Shown: positions 28,201 to 34,974 of the stretch, piece after piece
Layout: each line of letters starts with the position of its first letter
How positions within the stretch are numbered: the stretch's first letter is position 1
Source of the DNA: Ensifer sp. Root278
GTDB lineage: Bacteria; Pseudomonadota; Alphaproteobacteria; Rhizobiales; Rhizobiaceae
Direction of reading: 5' to 3'
Assembly (NCBI RefSeq): GCF_001429285.1
Contig: NZ_LMJJ01000043.1
Location: 439-64,438 of the forward strand
DNA length: 64,000 nucleotides
Position numbers and translations under genes: made by a program
The notes under the pieces: model-generated
The model's input: only the letters and a program-made list of their open reading frames with translations
What the model was told of the DNA's origin: nothing
Databases searched by the model: none

Positions 28201-28228
28201 GGTTCACTCTGGATCTTATGGCTACCAT
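25214..28228 (-). CDS. Molybdopterin oxidoreductase, transhydroxylase-like large subunit with SCP2-like fusion
   Basis: 1004 residues from ATG 28228; upstream in-frame codons to 28348 lack a good start. About residues 1-130 look like a sterol-carrier-protein-2 domain (IGRIVEIRGGKFRSRPG, VVMSFKDVATALKLLLP). Then comes the DMSO-reductase-family fold, beginning FTTCTNGGPLFVYVKDGRIL, without the usual CxxC Fe-S motif, as in pyrogallol transhydroxylase. Mo-bis-MGD binding regions follow (VFWSCDPESTNG, NQSIWMEGEAQFADVILPAC). The expected reaction is hydroxyl transfer or hydroxylation on a polyphenol. It is the first main gene of the catabolic operon; its substrate is unproven. Confidence 0.85.
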   Translation of the reverse strand: MVAIRSRVNRQVLRTILFALPKVLNHTASRAPAFAERLKQHDVTAWIGLQDGSIGRIVEIRGGKFRSRPGTAAEGEVVMSFKDVATALKLLLPNRDQGEIIHAAKNFKVVTTGPDELIVWFTQTLNMSETAGVAMGMPMPDGSHRFTTCTNGGPLFVYVKDGRILRVTPIEFDDTDPATWVIEARGRKFSPPRRALVAPHALTMKSLVYSDKRILYPMKRVDFDPNGERNPQNRGKSGYVRISWDEALDIVATEINRQKRVHGPGSITFPMSSHHQWGNVGYYLSSLMRFANLNGFTRVAANPDSWEGWYWGAMHHFGNSMRVGVPAGYGGVEDCLKEAEMIVFWSCDPESTNGAYAGFEGTTRRLWAKELGIEFVHIDPHCNPTAQLLGGRWFPVRPQTDAALAQAIMYVWVTERLYDEEYVATRTTGFDEWKAYLLGETDGVPKTPEWQEAETGIPARDVRALARKWGGRKVYLAVGMTGTGFGGAGRGATGAQWARCMIMMMAMQGWGKPGVNFGGLQIGVPHDLHFYFPGYADGGISGDLAWTGNAVNNYQRMPHILTMNPVKQMVPRQQLPDAIITGHATGYLWDGMAQEAQFAPFSYPMPGYSPIHMIYRYGGSSLSTVTRSGRWVDAYRHESIEFVVNQSIWMEGEAQFADVILPACTSLERWDIGEWANSGGYAHHGVNVVNHRVITLQHKCIEPLGESKSDYDIFTAILTRLGLGAVFSEGCSELDWVKRVFDSSDLPGEISWKKFCRKGYYVVPPEKPELRQPVDMRWFAEGRRKDLPEPLPMPSQYAEEFGMGLQTPSGKLEFVPEILKRNTADNPDRPPINHYIPSWEGRSTTELTERYPLQMIATHSRYSFHTSMDGKNSAVNQVEDHRALVAGHRFWLLRINPADAATRGIGHRDLVKIFNDRGAVICAADISALVTPGVVKSYEASAEFQLIEVEGETVEVGGCLNILTPDRSQTRGTSSMAPNSCLVQIEKWQNADAFKMAARRRRKS

Positions 28229-28317
28229 ATCGATGCGGTCCGCCAGTCGAAATGTTCGGTTTCGACGGCATGGAAAAACGGCCTGATCGCGACATCGCGC
28301 GAGGCTTGCACGTCCAT
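28222..28317 (-). CDS. Short leader ORF coupled to the Mo-enzyme gene
   Basis: 31 codons starting MDVQASRDVAIRPFFHAVE, with the best Shine-Dalgarno of the operon (GGAGGAGAG) before its ATG. Its TAG stop overlaps the ATG of the large-subunit gene (ATGGTAG). It could be a leader peptide for translational coupling, or the original N-terminus now cut off by a frameshift. No family was recognised. Confidence 0.4.
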   Translation of the reverse strand: MDVQASRDVAIRPFFHAVETEHFDWRTASIW

Positions 28318-28353
28318 TGATCGCTCTCCTCCAACTCCCATTCCTCAATATTG

Positions 28354-28383
28354 ACTATAAAATCACAATGACTAATTAGTCAA
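28354..28383 (-). promoter_or_regulatory. Promoter with overlapping TetR-type operator
   Basis: On the minus strand, TTGACT (28383-28378) and TATAGT (28359-28354) are spaced 18 bases: a near-consensus housekeeping promoter for the catabolic operon. The perfect palindrome TGACTAATTAGTCA (28369-28382) covers the -35 and part of the spacer, a classic repressor position. Confidence 0.65.
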
Positions 28384-28808
28384 TTCCAAAATGAGGGTCG
28401 AGCGGCGGTGGAGGGATGAAGGCGTGAGCAGGCCAAAGATACGCCCGCGTCGCTACAGCCCGAGCCCAGCAATCGACGGTTCCAATTCATGGCATTGGAG
28501 GAGGGTCGGGGGATGCGCACAAAGTGCTGGAAGTTTGCCGCCGCATTGAAGGGCGGGTCGAGGAAACCCTCTACGAATCCGAGCGGCGCCCTGTGATCGT
28601 CCTGTGTTCCGCGGTGCGGTAAGGGGATTCCTGTTCTCGTTGTATGCCTCTAGGATCGCATAACGTATCGTCGGGAACCGCGTGGGCCAGACCCAAGCCC
28701 CCCGGGGACCCAGATAGCTCAAGTGCCTTCCGGTTCTGCCGACAAACCGCTGGAGCCCAGCGCGGGAAGGATCGCCCTGACGTTTCGAGGCCGTGACGCC
28801 GAGCTGAC
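28384..28808. other. Intergenic region with gene debris
   Basis: About 425 bases. Around 28500-28610 a plus-strand frame reads AHKVLEVCRRIEGRVEETLY, which looks like coding sequence but was not assigned and has no start. A copy of the TCGCATAA motif lies at 28654-28678. No intact gene. Confidence 0.35.
28654..28678. repeat. TCGCATAA motif, copy 1
   Basis: GATCGCATAACGTATCGTCGGG-AAC; matches the copy at 61973-61997 also in the preceding bases (TCTAG). See the finding on this repeat family. Confidence 0.5.
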
Positions 28809-28852
28809 GGGACCTAAGTCCCCATGGAGGAACATTTTGTCGGCCCTATGTT
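28809..28852 (+). promoter_or_regulatory. EcfG-like promoter with upstream hairpin (sRNA A)
   Basis: GGAAC at 28829-28833 and TT at 28851-28852, spacing 17; the EcfG/RpoE2 consensus is GGAAC-N18/19-TT, so one base short. Just upstream is the inverted repeat GGGAC-CTAA-GTCCC (28809-28822), which is also present before sRNA B. Confidence 0.5.
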
Positions 28853-28854
28853 GA

Positions 28855-29023
28855 GAATAGGTGCTCGGTCCCCGTGATCGAGACGCCTGTAGGGCCCACC
28901 TGCCATCAGTGTCCCCGCTAGAGGTGGGCCTACCGAGGTCCCTGATGCTCGCAATTCTCGACCGGCTAGCGAAAGCCGGGCGCTGTTCACCTCACCGGTA
29001 CCGCTTCGGCGGGGCGTTTTTTT
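28855..29023 (+). ncRNA. sRNA candidate A (paralogue of sRNA B)
   Basis: About 165 nt between the EcfG-like promoter and a GC-rich hairpin (CCGC-TTCG-GCGG) followed by seven T (29017-29023). It aligns along its whole length with 32063-32233. The block ATGCTCGCAATTCTCGACCG plus the stem-loop CCGGCT-AGCGAA-AGCCGG is identical in both. There is no open frame with a start and Shine-Dalgarno, so a structured regulatory RNA is the best reading. The 5' end is estimated. Confidence 0.55.
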
Positions 29024-29598
29024 ACCCAGCATGGATGAGCTGGGCGTTCGCCTATGTTCCTCATCCACTTGGGTTAGGGAAAGCTGCGTGGACCTCTTTC
29101 GTGCCGCGAGCGTTCCACAACCGTTCGCGCATATTTCAGAAGTTGTAGTTATTCGGAGCGCCGCTGGAATGTGTTCCCGCAAGTTGCAATAGAAGAGCCC
29201 CACCTCCGCCCGAACGTCGATGGAGCTCTACCTTGATCCGGAGGGATTTTGGATCATTGGCGAGCCTAACAACGCGCGTGTTCTCGGAATGGTTCCTTAA
29301 AAGAAATGGCCCCGTCGGGGTGACGAGGCCAGAGGCTACCTTCGGACTTCACTCCGGGGATTTGGTGAAGCCTGCCATGTGATCCCGAGCGGGGGTGTCG
29401 GGACCAAGACACGCGAGAAACGCGCATACGGCGGAAAGGTTCCTGCCGGCAGGGAGCGAGCCAAAAAGAATGGCCCCGAAAGGGCAAGCGTGTACCTGGC
29501 AGGCTCCGTGGACATAGGCTGCTCCTCGGAGCCCGGTCGATCATCCGGCGTCGTGGATCATCGGCAAAGCAAAGAACGGTCACCGATGCGAATGTTCC
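29024..29598. other. Intergenic region, nothing recognised
   Basis: About 575 bases. Two similar short GC-rich hairpin-like strings, AATGGCCCCGTCGGGG (near 29306) and AATGGCCCCGAAAGGG (near 29469), occur here. No coding frame is convincing. Confidence 0.35.
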
Positions 29599-30102
29599 CT
29601 ATGCGTCCGGCCGATACTGAGCAACGTCGGAGTGCTGCTCCTGCCACATGGCGCTCTCGAACAGCGCAGCCTCATCGCTCACCCCGTTGCGGAATTGCTC
29701 GATGATATTCCGGGCCAACATTTGAGCGCGCTTTCCGTAGCGTGGAATGCTGCACCAGATGCACACCCGATCGAATGTTCGTTGAAGCATATCAACATCG
29801 TCCGGACTTATCTGGACGGATGGCTCTCCTGCGATCTCCTGCATCGAGACTTCCGGATTACCGTGGATGAGCGCTTCAGCGTTCGCTGGCGCCACCGATC
29901 TTTTGTCGAAACCGGTCATGTATTTCAGGGCGCCGCTCTCTCGAATGCCTCTCTGGTAACAACTGAGAATGCGTCTTGCGATCACTTCTGCCGTCTCACA
30001 ATCTCGCGACAGCCCGCGTTCGCGCAGGATGTCTTGGAAGATCCGATCGATCTCGTTCATTTCGTGAGGGAGAAGCGCCATCGATCTAGGCAGGGAATGC
30101 AT
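29599..30102 (-). CDS. Hypothetical protein with internal duplication
   Basis: 167 residues from ATG 30102, preceded by an excellent Shine-Dalgarno (AAGGAGGTC). The protein seems built from two related segments of about 45 residues: RIFQDILRERGLSRDCETAE...ARRIL...GIRESGAL and RTFDRVCIWCSIPRYGKRAQ...ARNII...GVSDEAAL. No known domain was recognised, and it has no signal peptide or membrane span. It lies between stress-type elements, so a stress or signalling role is possible but unproven. Confidence 0.72.
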   Translation of the reverse strand: MHSLPRSMALLPHEMNEIDRIFQDILRERGLSRDCETAEVIARRILSCYQRGIRESGALKYMTGFDKRSVAPANAEALIHGNPEVSMQEIAGEPSVQISPDDVDMLQRTFDRVCIWCSIPRYGKRAQMLARNIIEQFRNGVSDEAALFESAMWQEQHSDVAQYRPDA

Positions 30103-30259
30103 GCGCGACCTCCTTTCCCAGGGGCGGCGCGAGGTTCCCTTCGCCGGAGCCCCGTAGTTTCGAAAATCGAGTGTGAAGAAAAAATAATATCGGCTAATCA
30201 ATCCGACAAGATAGCCAAAAAGGGTGATTGAGGCCGCTCATAACGGATCGGAGCGGTCG

Positions 30260-30574
30260 TTATTGTGGCGCGTCAGTTACTCGACGGCGGGGCTGCTCGA
30301 GTACGCGCGAGTGTCGCGTTTTCGGCCAAGTGGTATCCACAAACCTCCCGATCGACCGCAAATGGGCGTCAATCTCCAGTTTCTGTAGATTGCGGTTGCC
30401 GTACTTCTCTCCAATGCAGTTGAGCTCTTCGATCGCGACGTCCTGTTCGTCGTCATCGCCAATCACATACTTATCGTGCCTCACAGCGCTGGTGTCACAC
30501 CCAGCCTCGATCACGTCCGACGAATGCAGGAATTTCGCCCTCGCTCATCAGGCGCGTCAGAGGGCTTTGCTCAT
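30260..30574 (-). pseudogene. Frameshifted small gene
   Basis: A good Shine-Dalgarno (GGGAGG) and ATG at 30574 give only MSKAL before a stop. Restoring frame twice yields LTRLMSEGEIPAF, then DVIEAGCDTSAVRHDKYVIG and IGEKYGNRNLQKLEIDAHLR, which reads as one continuous protein of about 100 residues. Two indels therefore seem to have broken it. The family is not known. Confidence 0.4.
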
Positions 30575-30721
30575 GCTGGTTTCCTCCCGATGTGGGATCT
30601 GAAGTGAGGTAGGCCGAGGCGCCGAGTGGTCGCTGGGCGCAAAAGTGCTAGCAAGATTTCGGGGCATGGGCCACGTGTGGGATGGACCCTGGAGCGCGGA
30701 GTTGATTGGGACGGGGACTTG

Positions 30722-30982
30722 CTAGAATTTTGCCAGTTCAGCTCCTGTGGTCTGGTCCACAACGGCGGAGAAGTCAGCCAAGATAGCAAGAGAGCAGAGG
30801 TGCTCGTCAGCGATTTGGATCAACGCTATGGCGACGTCATCATCAGACCAGCCCGCTGCCGTACAATAATCGACGAACACCCCGAACGCCTCTCTGAGGG
30901 CTTCTTGGCATTCATCGCTGCTCTGTTCGTATTTGGTTCGGCGGGTTGGAGGGGCGATTATCGGTAGAGTTACGTTCTTCAT
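30722..30982 (-). CDS. Hypothetical protein
   Basis: 86 residues from ATG 30982 (GGGTGAAG upstream). It is acidic, helix-rich and soluble, including CQEALREAFGVFVDYCTAAG and DDDVAIALIQIADEHL. No family was recognised. Natural codon and amino-acid balance argues for a real gene. Confidence 0.6.
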   Translation of the reverse strand: MKNVTLPIIAPPTRRTKYEQSSDECQEALREAFGVFVDYCTAAGWSDDDVAIALIQIADEHLCSLAILADFSAVVDQTTGAELAKF

Positions 30983-31651
30983 TGCTTCACCCAAGCAGCC
31001 TCATTGATTTTCCAGTGGCCCACAGCGGCCCGGACGGGCGGGCGGCTCTGGAGCCGCTTAAGAGACCTTGGCGCTGAGGCGAAGACGCCCTGGTTGAATC
31101 AGAATATGCCGTAATCGAAATACGCGACAATTGACCTCAGACCATTGGCGGACCGGCTGGGACTTAGGTCGTTACAGCAAATGGGTGGTCACGGAGTAGC
31201 TCCTTAACTCGAAGTGGCTATCCGGAATCCAAAGGGATTAACTGCCATGGCCGCGAGGGGCGGGAACCTCTGCGTCAACCACTTGTTTCCGTGTCCTGCG
31301 AGCCCACCTTTGAACGCAAGATCGACCCAATCAACCTCGCTGCCAACGGCCTCGCACCGAACTGGACAGCAACAGTGTCGGCTACATCGGGCGTATCAGG
31401 AAGGAGACCGGCGGCAGGTCAGATCACGACCATGTGTTCTCGCCCCGAGGAACGTCACTTTCGCTCGATGGTTGGCCCGACGCCAAAGCGATTGACCACC
31501 TCAGGGCACGGTTGCAGCTCTTCGGATTTATTGCTGGTTGCTCACTGTACATTCCAGACTCAGCTCTTTGATGTTCCAGACTCGTGCTCTTAAGCTGCGG
31601 GGTCGGTAGATGGGGACGCCACCCCGCCCAAGAGCCTTGCCGGACCGGCTG
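30983..31651. other. Intergenic region, nothing firm
   Basis: About 670 bases. Near 31048 the string GCGGCTC-TG-GAGCCGC forms a stem, and GGGACTTAGGTC near 31160 resembles the element found upstream of both sRNA promoters, but no GGAAC follows it. No convincing gene. Confidence 0.35.
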
Positions 31652-31834
31652 CTATCGCGAAGTGGCCACGGAGAGCTTCGGAAGGACAGTGGCGATCGGA
31701 CGGCCGCCGTCGCTCAAAGCGCCCCCGACCAGCAGGTAAGCAGCGATTACCGCCATTGATAGAAGCATTACTCCGATTGGGAGGGCCGTCGTAAACTTCC
31801 TCTGTGGCGTTCCGTAAGTGTGTCGTTCGTACAT
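31652..31834 (-). CDS. Small membrane protein
   Basis: 60 residues from ATG 31834 with GAGG eight bases upstream. One hydrophobic span (FTTALPIGVMLLSMAVIAAY at about 14-35) sits between a basic N-terminus and a short tail. Single-span small proteins of this type are frequent in rhizobial stress regulons; the function is unknown. Confidence 0.55.
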   Translation of the reverse strand: MYERHTYGTPQRKFTTALPIGVMLLSMAVIAAYLLVGGALSDGGRPIATVLPKLSVATSR

Positions 31835-32016
31835 TCGCAAATCCTCAATCCTTCAATTGGGCAACGACATCAAAGCTGGTCCCTGCTGACTGCAAGGGGC
31901 GCTCCGGCGCCGTTGCCCGCCCAAGGCAGTTAAGGGCTGTGCTGCTTGGGCTAAGAAGAAAACTAACGCGACGGTAGGGTGCGACAACGAACCTAAGACC
32001 TTTGCGCTGGCCGTCT
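31835..32016. other. Intergenic leader
   Basis: About 180 bases between the small membrane protein and the hairpin/promoter of sRNA B. Nothing recognised. Confidence 0.3.
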
Positions 32017-32060
32017 GGGACTGAGGTCCCATGGCGGAACCTTTTCCGCCGCCCTAGGTT
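32017..32060 (+). promoter_or_regulatory. EcfG-like promoter with upstream hairpin (sRNA B)
   Basis: GGAAC at 32036-32040 and TT at 32059-32060, spacing 18, match the EcfG/RpoE2 consensus. The inverted repeat GGGAC-TGAG-GTCCC lies at 32017-32030, as before sRNA A. Confidence 0.55.
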
Positions 32061-32062
32061 TG

Positions 32063-32233
32063 GATATGTTCTCGATCTTCGACCCGATCGAGGCGCCTCT
32101 GGGCCCCGCCTGCCATTAGTGTCCCCGTTAGATGTGGGGCCCACCGAGGTCGTTAATGCTCGCAATTCTCGACCGGCTAGCGAAAGCCGGGCGCTGGTTC
32201 ACCTCAGGTCCCGCTTCATCGGGGCCTTTTTTT
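32063..32233 (+). ncRNA. sRNA candidate B (paralogue of sRNA A)
   Basis: About 165-170 nt ending in GGTCCCG-CTTCAT-CGGGGCC plus seven T (32227-32233), a clear intrinsic terminator. It is collinear with sRNA A, with the same promoter type, internal stem CCGGCT/AGCCGG and terminator position. Differences are spread as compensating or loop changes (for example in the terminator stem). The 5' end is estimated from the promoter. Confidence 0.58.
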
Positions 32234-32647
32234 ACCCAGAATGGATGAGTTGTGGGCTGATCTTGTAGTCGCACACAGCCCCGGGGAGCTTCCACCCCCG
32301 GAGGAGGCTCCCCCATCTTCCATTCGGGAAGGGACAGCCGACCGCCGCCCGAACCTACCTTGGCTGCAGCGGTCACACCCAAGCAGGCAGAAAGACTGGC
32401 GCCACCCGGTAGCGCCCTCACGCAACAACGAGTCAAGTAGCCACTCGTTGGCAATTCCTGCCCACCGCGAGACGTAGGGCAGCGTCCCGGTTGGTAGGTG
32501 CGGGCGGACCCTCCTCGCTCCACGCCAAGCTCCCGCAGGCGGGTACCACATTGAAGCTATCGCGCCTGTTCAAGTCACTAGGAACCGAGGGTTTACAGCT
32601 CCTTGAAGTCTGGTTCGTCGAGCAATCCGGACTGCGCCGATATCAAA
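32234..32647. other. Intergenic region upstream of the stress operon
   Basis: About 410 bases with no supported gene. An open plus frame from 32491 runs into the next gene, but its N-terminal part lacks protein-like character and the strong Shine-Dalgarno lies at 32708-32712. Confidence 0.4.
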
Positions 32648-32672
32648 GGAACAAGGATCAAATTCGCTGGTT
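32648..32672 (+). promoter_or_regulatory. EcfG-like promoter of the ndi operon
   Basis: GGAAC (32648-32652) and TT (32671-32672) are spaced 18, with GTT at the -10, 47 bases before the start of the nutrient-deprivation-induced gene. Fits EcfG/RpoE2 control. Confidence 0.6.
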
Positions 32673-32718
32673 TGAAGCTCAATGGATCGGGCTCGCGCCT
32701 GACCAAGAGGAGGCGCAA

Positions 32719-33288
32719 ATGATCGACGACCCAAAGGACCGCAGACCCCAGCAACAACAAAGTTTCTCACCGTCCGAGGAGCGCGGTCGATACCGGGAAG
32801 GTCTTGGAAATCGTTCTGCCGAGTGGCTGGATGAAAGCCAGGCTGATGAAAGCTCACCCGGTGATGATCAAGTCAATCAAGCGAAAAGAGCCGCAATGCG
32901 GGCCGTGGATGACGAAAAGAGCGCGCTGGCCCGCCAACTGCGCGGTTTAGCAAGCGCCGTGGAAAAGGTCGGATCCGAACTTCGCCAGTCGGAGCAACCG
33001 GCGCTTGGGCGCTACACACAGCAAATTGGGAATTCAATCGGACGGCTGGCGCGCGATTGTGAAAACCGAGAACTGGGCGAAATAGCGGCTATGGCAGAAG
33101 ATTTCGGGAGAAAGCAGCCTCTCGCCTTTCTCGGAATCGCAGCAATTGCTGGACTGGCGGCAAGCCGATTCCTGTCTGCCTCGGCCGAACGGTCCCACAT
33201 CACCCCGAATGTTGCCCAACCGAATTCCGCTGCGACACACCGCAAGGAAGGCGACTGGGACTTTGAAAAGGAATTGCGCGATGCTTGA
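32719..33288 (+). CDS. Nutrient-deprivation-induced protein-like
   Basis: 189 residues from ATG 32719, preceded by AGAGGAGG. The acidic, Gln/Ser-rich N-terminus is followed by helical amphipathic sequence (RQLRGLASAVEKVGSELRQS) and one hydrophobic span (PLAFLGIAAIAGLAASRFLS, about 136-155). It resembles rhizobial proteins named nutrient-deprivation-induced (ndi). It heads a three-gene operon: its stop overlaps the next ATG by 8 bases. Together with the promoter this points to an envelope stress role. Confidence 0.8.
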   Translation: MIDDPKDRRPQQQQSFSPSEERGRYREGLGNRSAEWLDESQADESSPGDDQVNQAKRAAMRAVDDEKSALARQLRGLASAVEKVGSELRQSEQPALGRYTQQIGNSIGRLARDCENRELGEIAAMAEDFGRKQPLAFLGIAAIAGLAASRFLSASAERSHITPNVAQPNSAATHRKEGDWDFEKELRDA

Positions 33289-33700
33289 CCCTCGTGATGA
33301 CCGCTCCTTATCCGACCTCATGACAGGATTGGTGACAGACATATCCGGGCTTTTCCGAAAGGAAATCGATCTCGCGAAGGCCGAGGCAGGCGAGAACCTA
33401 AATCGGGCTATCGGCAGCATCGAGACGTTTGTCGTTGGGCTTATCTTCGCAATAGCGGCCGTTGGTGTACTCTTGGGCGCGGTCGTGCAAGGGCTCGGCG
33501 CCTTCCTCATTGCGCAAGGAATGCAGGAGGCGAACGCTGATGCCCTATCAGCGGTCGTCGTCGGTCTCGTCGTGGGTCTTCTCGCATGGGTGATGATCTC
33601 GCGTAGCCTCGCCGGGCTCGGAAACCGCAGCGTGCGCTTCGACAAAACGACGGCGTCCCTCCACCGTGACCTCGAAGTGGCGAAGGAGACAGTACGATGA
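33281..33700 (+). CDS. Phage holin family membrane protein (DUF1469)
   Basis: 139 residues from ATG 33281 inside the end of the preceding gene (ATGCTTGA). The N-terminus DLMTGLVTDISGLFRKEIDL and two hydrophobic spans (about 50-72 and 87-110) are typical of DUF1469/YqjE-like proteins, annotated as a phage-holin superfamily but generally cellular stress proteins. It overlaps the DUF3618 gene by 4 bases. The YqjD/YqjE analogy suggests an inner-membrane structural or ribosome-tethering function; this is inference. Confidence 0.86.
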   Translation: MLDPRDDRSLSDLMTGLVTDISGLFRKEIDLAKAEAGENLNRAIGSIETFVVGLIFAIAAVGVLLGAVVQGLGAFLIAQGMQEANADALSAVVVGLVVGLLAWVMISRSLAGLGNRSVRFDKTTASLHRDLEVAKETVR

Positions 33701-34635
33701 CCGTGGACACGCATTCGTCTGCTCAGTTGCAGCGCGAGATCGAAGCCGATCGCCAAAGGATCGAAGAAAAGCTTCACGCTATCCAGGAACGGATGTCGCC
33801 TGGCGAACTGATGGATGAGTTTCTTGCCTATGCGAGGAGGAGCGGAGGAGCAGAATTTCTCAAGAATCTCGGCGGCGCGATGAAGTCGAACCCCATTCCG
33901 GTAGCCCTGACGGGCATCGGCCTTGCGTGGCTGCTGGCGGATCCTGCGTCCCGTGCACCTCAAGCTTCGGCCCCCGATAACGGTGTAGACAACTATCCAC
34001 TCGCTTTCGTGAACGGCAGTCTTCGGCGTGTTGGGCCGGTCGAGGCAAGTTTTGGCGAACGATACAGCCATTTCGAAGATCAGGGAGGCAGTCGCTTTCG
34101 CGCCCGAACCGATGCGGCCGGCCACAGGGCCGGTCATTTCGTGGATCCGAGTGGCGCCGTCTATCGCGGCTTCACCGACGCATCCGGATCACCGATCGAG
34201 GACATCCGTGATGAAACGGGAAGGTTGTTCGACGAAGCCTCCGGCTGGGGGTCGGCTACCTGGCGAGAGATGAAGAGCGCAGCAAGCGGCATTTCCGATA
34301 CGATTGCAGAAGCCGGCCGATCGGCGGCGGACAGTGCTCGCGGCGTCCGCCAGATTGCTCAGACTCAAGGAGCACAGCTGAACGCTGCCATCCTCAAGAA
34401 CTTTCGCGACCAGCCTCTCGTTGGCGGCGCGCTTGCGTTTGCGATCGGTGCAGCCATTGGAGCAGCGCTGCCTGCAACGGCGCTGGAGGATGTTACCGCC
34501 GGCGCGGCCTCGGACCGCGTGCGCGACCATCTCGCGGCTACGGCCGATGCCGCCGCAGAAGGAGCGATCGAAGGTGCCAAAGGAGCCTTGGACGAGACCC
34601 GCAGAACGACACCAGGCGAGACGCCTAATGGATGA
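33697..34635 (+). CDS. DUF3618 domain protein
   Basis: 312 residues. The N-terminal DUF3618 part (QLQREIEADRQRIEEKLHAI, then GELMDEFLAYAR) is followed by a hydrophobic stretch (NPIPVALTGIGLAWLLADPA). Then come a middle region of glycine/aspartate-rich sequence and a second membrane-like span (PLVGGALAFAIGAAIGAALP). DUF3618 proteins regularly accompany holin-family DUF1469 genes in alphaproteobacteria. It is the third gene of the stress operon with an ATGA overlap. Confidence 0.88.
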   Translation: MTVDTHSSAQLQREIEADRQRIEEKLHAIQERMSPGELMDEFLAYARRSGGAEFLKNLGGAMKSNPIPVALTGIGLAWLLADPASRAPQASAPDNGVDNYPLAFVNGSLRRVGPVEASFGERYSHFEDQGGSRFRARTDAAGHRAGHFVDPSGAVYRGFTDASGSPIEDIRDETGRLFDEASGWGSATWREMKSAASGISDTIAEAGRSAADSARGVRQIAQTQGAQLNAAILKNFRDQPLVGGALAFAIGAAIGAALPATALEDVTAGAASDRVRDHLAATADAAAEGAIEGAKGALDETRRTTPGETPNG

Positions 34636-34717
34636 CGCCCGACCGGGTCATCCGGCCGGCCCATTTCGATGATGACGAGATAGGTGCTGCTGCAAGCGGC
34701 CGCCGTGGTCAGGAGAC

Positions 34718-34906
34718 ATGACCGAAGCGACCATGGAAGCGAAGAAGCGCCGACATTCGAACCGGCAACGCTCAACTCGTACTGCTCACACTCCTGGGGC
34801 AACCGTCGCCGGAGTGCACAGGCGGCCCAAATATTCCTCAGATCCAAACGGGCCAGGATACCATTTTCGTAGCCATGGCGTTCTCATACCGTTCGATGAG
34901 CATTAG
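34718..34906 (+). CDS. Possible small basic protein
   Basis: 62 codons with AGGAG very close to ATG. Strongly basic (EAKKRRHSNRQRSTRTAH) with no hydrophobic part. Short and of unusual composition; it could be a spurious frame. Confidence 0.3.
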   Translation: MTEATMEAKKRRHSNRQRSTRTAHTPGATVAGVHRRPKYSSDPNGPGYHFRSHGVLIPFDEH

Positions 34907-34974
34907 AGAATAAACCCTATTTCCCGTGTCGTTGCTGCCCGTCGTAGATCGCCAACGACCACCGGAACAGCCGC

